Shown here piece after piece: positions 6,201-8,645 of a stretch of DNA of 8,645 nt. Numbering within the stretch: the stretch's first letter is position 1; every line of letters starts with the position of its first letter. Where the stretch lies: contig JAESRJ010000176.1 in the NCBI GenBank assembly GCA_016764715.1, positions 6,585 through 15,229 of the forward strand, given 5' to 3'. The position numbers and the translations under genes were made by a program. The DNA comes from Kordiimonadaceae bacterium (GTDB lineage: Bacteria; Pseudomonadota; Alphaproteobacteria; Sphingomonadales; Kordiimonadaceae). The notes below the pieces were generated by a model that saw only the letters and a program-made list of their open reading frames with translations, did not search any database and was not told the DNA's origin.

Positions 6201-7287
6201 AATCGGCATATTGTCTGAGTGCCGAGATAACACTATCAATACTTTCTTCTGCCAAATAGGGATGCATGGGCAGGCTCATCACCTCGTCTGCCGCCCGGTC
6301 GCTTTCGAGTAGATGGACGGTGGGGTCGGCCACGGCAGGCTGGCGGTTGAGCGGCAGGGGATAGTGCACCGCCGTCGGGATGCCCGCCTTTTTCAACGCC
6401 GCCTGGACTGCAGCCCTACTCTGCATACGTATGGTATATTGCGCCCAGGCGCTCTGGCTGTGCGGCGCAATTTTCGGCGAGGCGATACCAGCCTCACGCA
6501 GATGCAAGTCATAGGCATCGGCCACGCGCTGACGCTCGGCAATTTCTTGATCAAGAATTGCCAGCTTCGGCAGCAGGATGGCCGCTTGGATCGTATCAAG
6601 ACGTGAGTTCACGCCCAAACGGAGATGGTGGTAACGCCGATCCTGTCCGTGGCGGGCGATTTGCCGAAGAGTCGTGGCGAGTTTAGCGTCGGAAGTAAAG
6701 ATTGCGCCGCCGTCACCATAGCAGCCGAGCGGCTTCGACGGAAAGAAGCTGGTGCAGCCGATGGTGGTCAGGTTGCCTGACTTACGGCCCTTGTAGGATG
6801 CACCAAAGCTCTGTGCACCGTCTTCTATCACTGGAATTCCATGTTTTTTGGCCACGGCGTTGATCGCGTCGTATTCGGCGGGCTGACCATACAGCGAGAC
6901 CGGGATAATTGCTTTTGTTCGCGGAGTGATCGCCTGCGCTATGGCCTCGGGCTGGATATTGTAAGTGACGGGGTCGATATCGACATAGACGGGCTTCCCA
7001 CCCAGAACGCAGGTCGCCTCAGCAGTGGCGATATACGAGAAGCTTGGGGTGATGACCTCGTCACCGGGACCTACCCCTAACGCCATAAGTGCTATCTGCA
7101 GCGCATCAGTACCGTTTGCGCAAGTGATGCAATGTTCGGCCCCCGTATAGTCTGCGAGGCGCCTCTCCAGCTCATCAACCTCTGGCCCGAGGATATACTT
7201 GCCGTGCGATAGGACGCGGGCGATGCCAGCTTCGATTTCTTTACGTAGACGATTCTGTTGCGTGGCGAGGTCGACGAAGGAAATCAT
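6199..7287 (-). CDS. wbpE: UDP-3-keto-GlcNAcA aminotransferase (WbpE/WlbC-like, PLP-dependent)
   Basis: This 362-residue DegT/DnrJ/EryC1-family enzyme transfers the amino group of glutamate to C3 of UDP-2-acetamido-3-keto-glucuronic acid, giving UDP-GlcNAc3NA. Visible features are the N-terminal [12 protein letters not shown] (4-15), the phosphate-cup NGTDAL (58-63), EDGAQSFGA (155-163) with D156 expected to pair with the PLP ring nitrogen, [16 protein letters not shown] (180-195) with K185 as the Schiff-base lysine, RLGVNSRLD (223-231) and HYPLPLN (308-314). Length fits WbpE. Its ATG overlaps the upstream acetyltransferase stop (ATGA), with AGGAAG (plus 7295-7300) as ribosome-binding site inside that gene. 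Gene order dehydrogenase-acetyltransferase-aminotransferase is that of wbpB-D-E, which makes this substrate much more likely than those of other sugar aminotransferases. Confidence 0.93.
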   Translation of the reverse strand: MISFVDLATQQNRLRKEIEAGIARVLSHGKYILGPEVDELERRLADYTGAEHCITCANGTDALQIALMALGVGPGDEVITPSFSYIATAEATCVLGGKPVYVDIDPVTYNIQPEAIAQAITPRTKAIIPVSLYGQPAEYDAINAVAKKHGIPVIEDGAQSFGASYKGRKSGNLTTIGCTSFFPSKPLGCYGDGGAIFTSDAKLATTLRQIARHGQDRRYHHLRLGVNSRLDTIQAAILLPKLAILDQEIAERQRVADAYDLHLREAGIASPKIAPHSQSAWAQYTIRMQSRAAVQAALKKAGIPTAVHYPLPLNRQPAVADPTVHLLESDRAADEVMSLPMHPYLAEESIDSVISALRQYAD

Positions 7288-7871
7288 GGTTTAGCTTCCT
7301 GACGTGAAACTGAATGTTCACCCAAAATATAGACATCGCCCGTATGGGGGCAGATCGTTCGGGCATTGCCCTCGAGCGGCAAATCAAGGCGTTCGCCATG
7401 GGCGCCCATCCAGCCAATTTGCCGTGCAGGCGTGCCGACCATTAGTGCAAAGTCAGGCACATCTTGGGTGACTACCGCGCCCGCTCCCACAAACGCAAAC
7501 TGCCCGATGGTAACGCCGCAAACAACTGTGCAATTGGCTCCAAGCGTGGCCCCGCGCCACACTCGGGTATCACGATACTCGTCCTTGCGCTCAACGAGGG
7601 CACGCGGGTTATGAACATTGGTGAAGACCATCGAGGGTCCACAGAATACTCCTTCATCCAGCGTGACGTTGTCGTAAACACTAACGTTGTTCTGAATTTT
7701 GCAGCGGTCACCGATCACCACCCGATTTCCAACAAATACATTCTGGCCCAGTGATACCCCAGCCCCGATGCGCGCGCCACCACAAATATGTACGAAATGC
7801 CAGACGCGGCTTCCATCACCTATTTCGGCACCCTCATCAATGATGGCGCTTGAATGCACACTGTATTTCAT
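7284..7871 (-). CDS. wbpD: UDP-GlcNAc3NA N-acetyltransferase (WbpD/WlbB-like)
   Basis: This 195-residue left-handed beta-helix (hexapeptide-repeat) protein acetylates the C3 amino group of UDP-GlcNAc3NA from acetyl-CoA, giving UDP-GlcNAc3NAcA. Imperfect hexapeptides run from about residue 8 ([12 protein letters not shown]) through [18 protein letters not shown] (32-49), [19 protein letters not shown] (51-69) and [26 protein letters not shown] (109-134). The loop FTNVHNPRA (83-91), with N85 and H87, is the expected active-site and substrate segment of this group, and [10 protein letters not shown] (145-154) closes the helix. A C-terminal tail with [11 protein letters not shown] (173-183) resembles the tail of WbpD relatives. 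The gene overlaps its neighbours by ATGA on both sides, so the three enzymes are translationally coupled. Members of this family usually act as trimers. Confidence 0.93.
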   Translation of the reverse strand: MKYSVHSSAIIDEGAEIGDGSRVWHFVHICGGARIGAGVSLGQNVFVGNRVVIGDRCKIQNNVSVYDNVTLDEGVFCGPSMVFTNVHNPRALVERKDEYRDTRVWRGATLGANCTVVCGVTIGQFAFVGAGAVVTQDVPDFALMVGTPARQIGWMGAHGERLDLPLEGNARTICPHTGDVYILGEHSVSRQEAKP

Positions 7872-8644
7872 TTTCTCATCTTTCTTACGAATGGATGCGT
7901 CTCGCCGAAAGACTGCATCGGCGAGGTGCGGATGTGCGATACTGTCTCGATCGCCACCCGGTTATCTTCCAGTCCAAAGCCACGCCCTGCGAGGATTTCT
8001 TCGTAGCTGCGCCTATGGAGGTCAGCGAAGCCGCCCGAGAACTCAATCTCCTGCCCGTCCACAGTAATCGAACGGAAGGTCCGCTGTCCCTGAGCGCGGA
8101 CCGCCTCAGGGACATCGTTGACGTCGATGGACAAGAACCAGCGCACTCGCGCGTGCTCGTATTCCAGATACCCGGCGGCGCGGGTCTCTTCGGCCAGGTG
8201 GATCCTGTTGTCCTGCAGCTTACCGAAAATGAAATGCAGCATGTCGAAGAAATGCACGCCAATATTCGTGGCGATGCCGCCCGATTTCTTCTCGTCGCCC
8301 TTCCAGCTTTGCAGATACCAGCGCCCGCGCGAGGTGATATAGGCCAGGTCGACCTCGTGCTTGGTGTCATTGGACCCGCAGAGGATACGCTCTCGCAGCG
8401 CGATGATCGCGGGGTGGACGCGAAGTTGTAGGATCGTATTAATCTTGCGCCCAGTATCCTGCTCAATCTCGTGCAGGCCGTCGATGTTCCGCTGGTTCAG
8501 CACCAGTGGCTTTTCGCAGATTGCGTCCGCGTCCGACCGCAAGGCAAAGCGCATGTGGCTGTCATGCAGGTAGTTGGGCGAGCAGATCGAGACGAAATCC
8601 ACTCCCTTGCCCTCGCGCCGTCGCTTGTCGATATGGCGGTCGAA
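7868..8644 (-). CDS. wbpB: UDP-GlcNAcA 3-dehydrogenase (WbpB/WlbA-like), 5' end outside window
   Basis: A Gfo/Idh/MocA-family oxidoreductase that oxidises C3 of UDP-GlcNAcA with NAD; characterised relatives recycle the cofactor with 2-oxoglutarate. The frame is open from the window edge, giving 258 residues beginning [24 protein letters not shown] at 8602 is internal and not the true start, because homologous residues continue upstream. Visible features (fragment numbering) are [14 protein letters not shown] (18-31), the ICEKPLVL catalytic-lysine motif (42-49), LQLRVHPAI (72-80) and [20 protein letters not shown] (122-141), with H131 and D134 in the conserved active-site pattern. About 60 N-terminal residues including the nucleotide-binding GxGxxG are missing. 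It ends in an ATGA overlap with the acetyltransferase gene. The UDP-GlcNAc 6-dehydrogenase (wbpA) is expected upstream, outside the window. Confidence 0.93.
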   Translation of the reverse strand, partial: FDRHIDKRRREGKGVDFVSICSPNYLHDSHMRFALRSDADAICEKPLVLNQRNIDGLHEIEQDTGRKINTILQLRVHPAIIALRERILCGSNDTKHEVDLAYITSRGRWYLQSWKGDEKKSGGIATNIGVHFFDMLHFIFGKLQDNRIHLAEETRAAGYLEYEHARVRWFLSIDVNDVPEAVRAQGQRTFRSITVDGQEIEFSGGFADLHRRSYEEILAGRGFGLEDNRVAIETVSHIRTSPMQSFGETHPFVRKMRK

Positions 8645-8645
8645 C

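Noticed and set aside
7850..8431. Plus-strand open frame of 193 codons, and similar long frames opposite wbpB, wbpD and wbpE
   Set aside because: They are antisense shadows of GC-rich coding sequence. The minus-strand products match known families over their full length.
1..8645. CRISPR array, tRNA, rRNA or complete mobile element
   Set aside because: No regularly spaced repeats, no cloverleaf-like or rRNA sequence recognised, and no intact transposase or integrase frame found.

Overview
This window is part of a surface-polysaccharide (O-antigen or capsule type) gene cluster. Every functional-looking gene is on the minus strand, so transcription runs from the right edge to the left. The organism is Gram-negative, because the locus has a wbp/wlb-type nucleotide-sugar pathway together with Wzx/Wzy-type genes. 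The subtypes of two transposase relics suggest a proteobacterium, probably alphaproteobacterial. That last assignment rests on recalled family resemblance only.

Layout from right to left in transcription order. (1) 8644-6199 is a tight, translationally coupled block: an NAD-dependent 3-dehydrogenase (WbpB/WlbA, N-terminus outside the window), a left-handed beta-helix N-acetyltransferase (WbpD/WlbB) and a PLP sugar aminotransferase (WbpE/WlbC). Both junctions are ATGA overlaps. Together they convert UDP-GlcNAcA to UDP-GlcNAc3NAcA, the precursor of 2,3-diacetamido uronic acids. (2) 6191-6040 holds only the first ~50 codons of a Wzx flippase, frameshifted and carrying an in-frame stop. It begins 7 nt after the aminotransferase stop with its Shine-Dalgarno still in place. 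(3) 5343-6039 contains a plus-strand scrap of an IS6-type transposase and about 500 bases I cannot assign. (4) 5288-4074 is an intact Wzy-type polymerase, markedly AT-rich. (5) 4010-2682 is a GT4 glycosyltransferase. (6) 2681-1881 is a second decayed stretch, with an IS5-type transposase relic (2342-2122) on the minus strand. (7) 1880-1071 is a class I SAM-dependent methyltransferase. (8) 981-1 is another GT4 glycosyltransferase, open to the left edge.

Inferred joint role: the right block supplies a di-N-acetylated uronic-acid donor, the two glycosyltransferases add sugars to a lipid-linked repeat unit, the methyltransferase may decorate or cap it, and Wzy polymerises it. The flippase that should move the unit across the inner membrane is destroyed here, so a working copy would have to lie elsewhere or the locus is partly dead. 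Base composition is mosaic: the right block is GC-richer (58% in the sampled line 8281-8340) and the polymerase AT-rich (32% in line 4861-4920). With two transposon relics, this suggests a locus assembled and rearranged by horizontal exchange. I found no wholly new system. The most informative features are the broken flippase and the relics around it.
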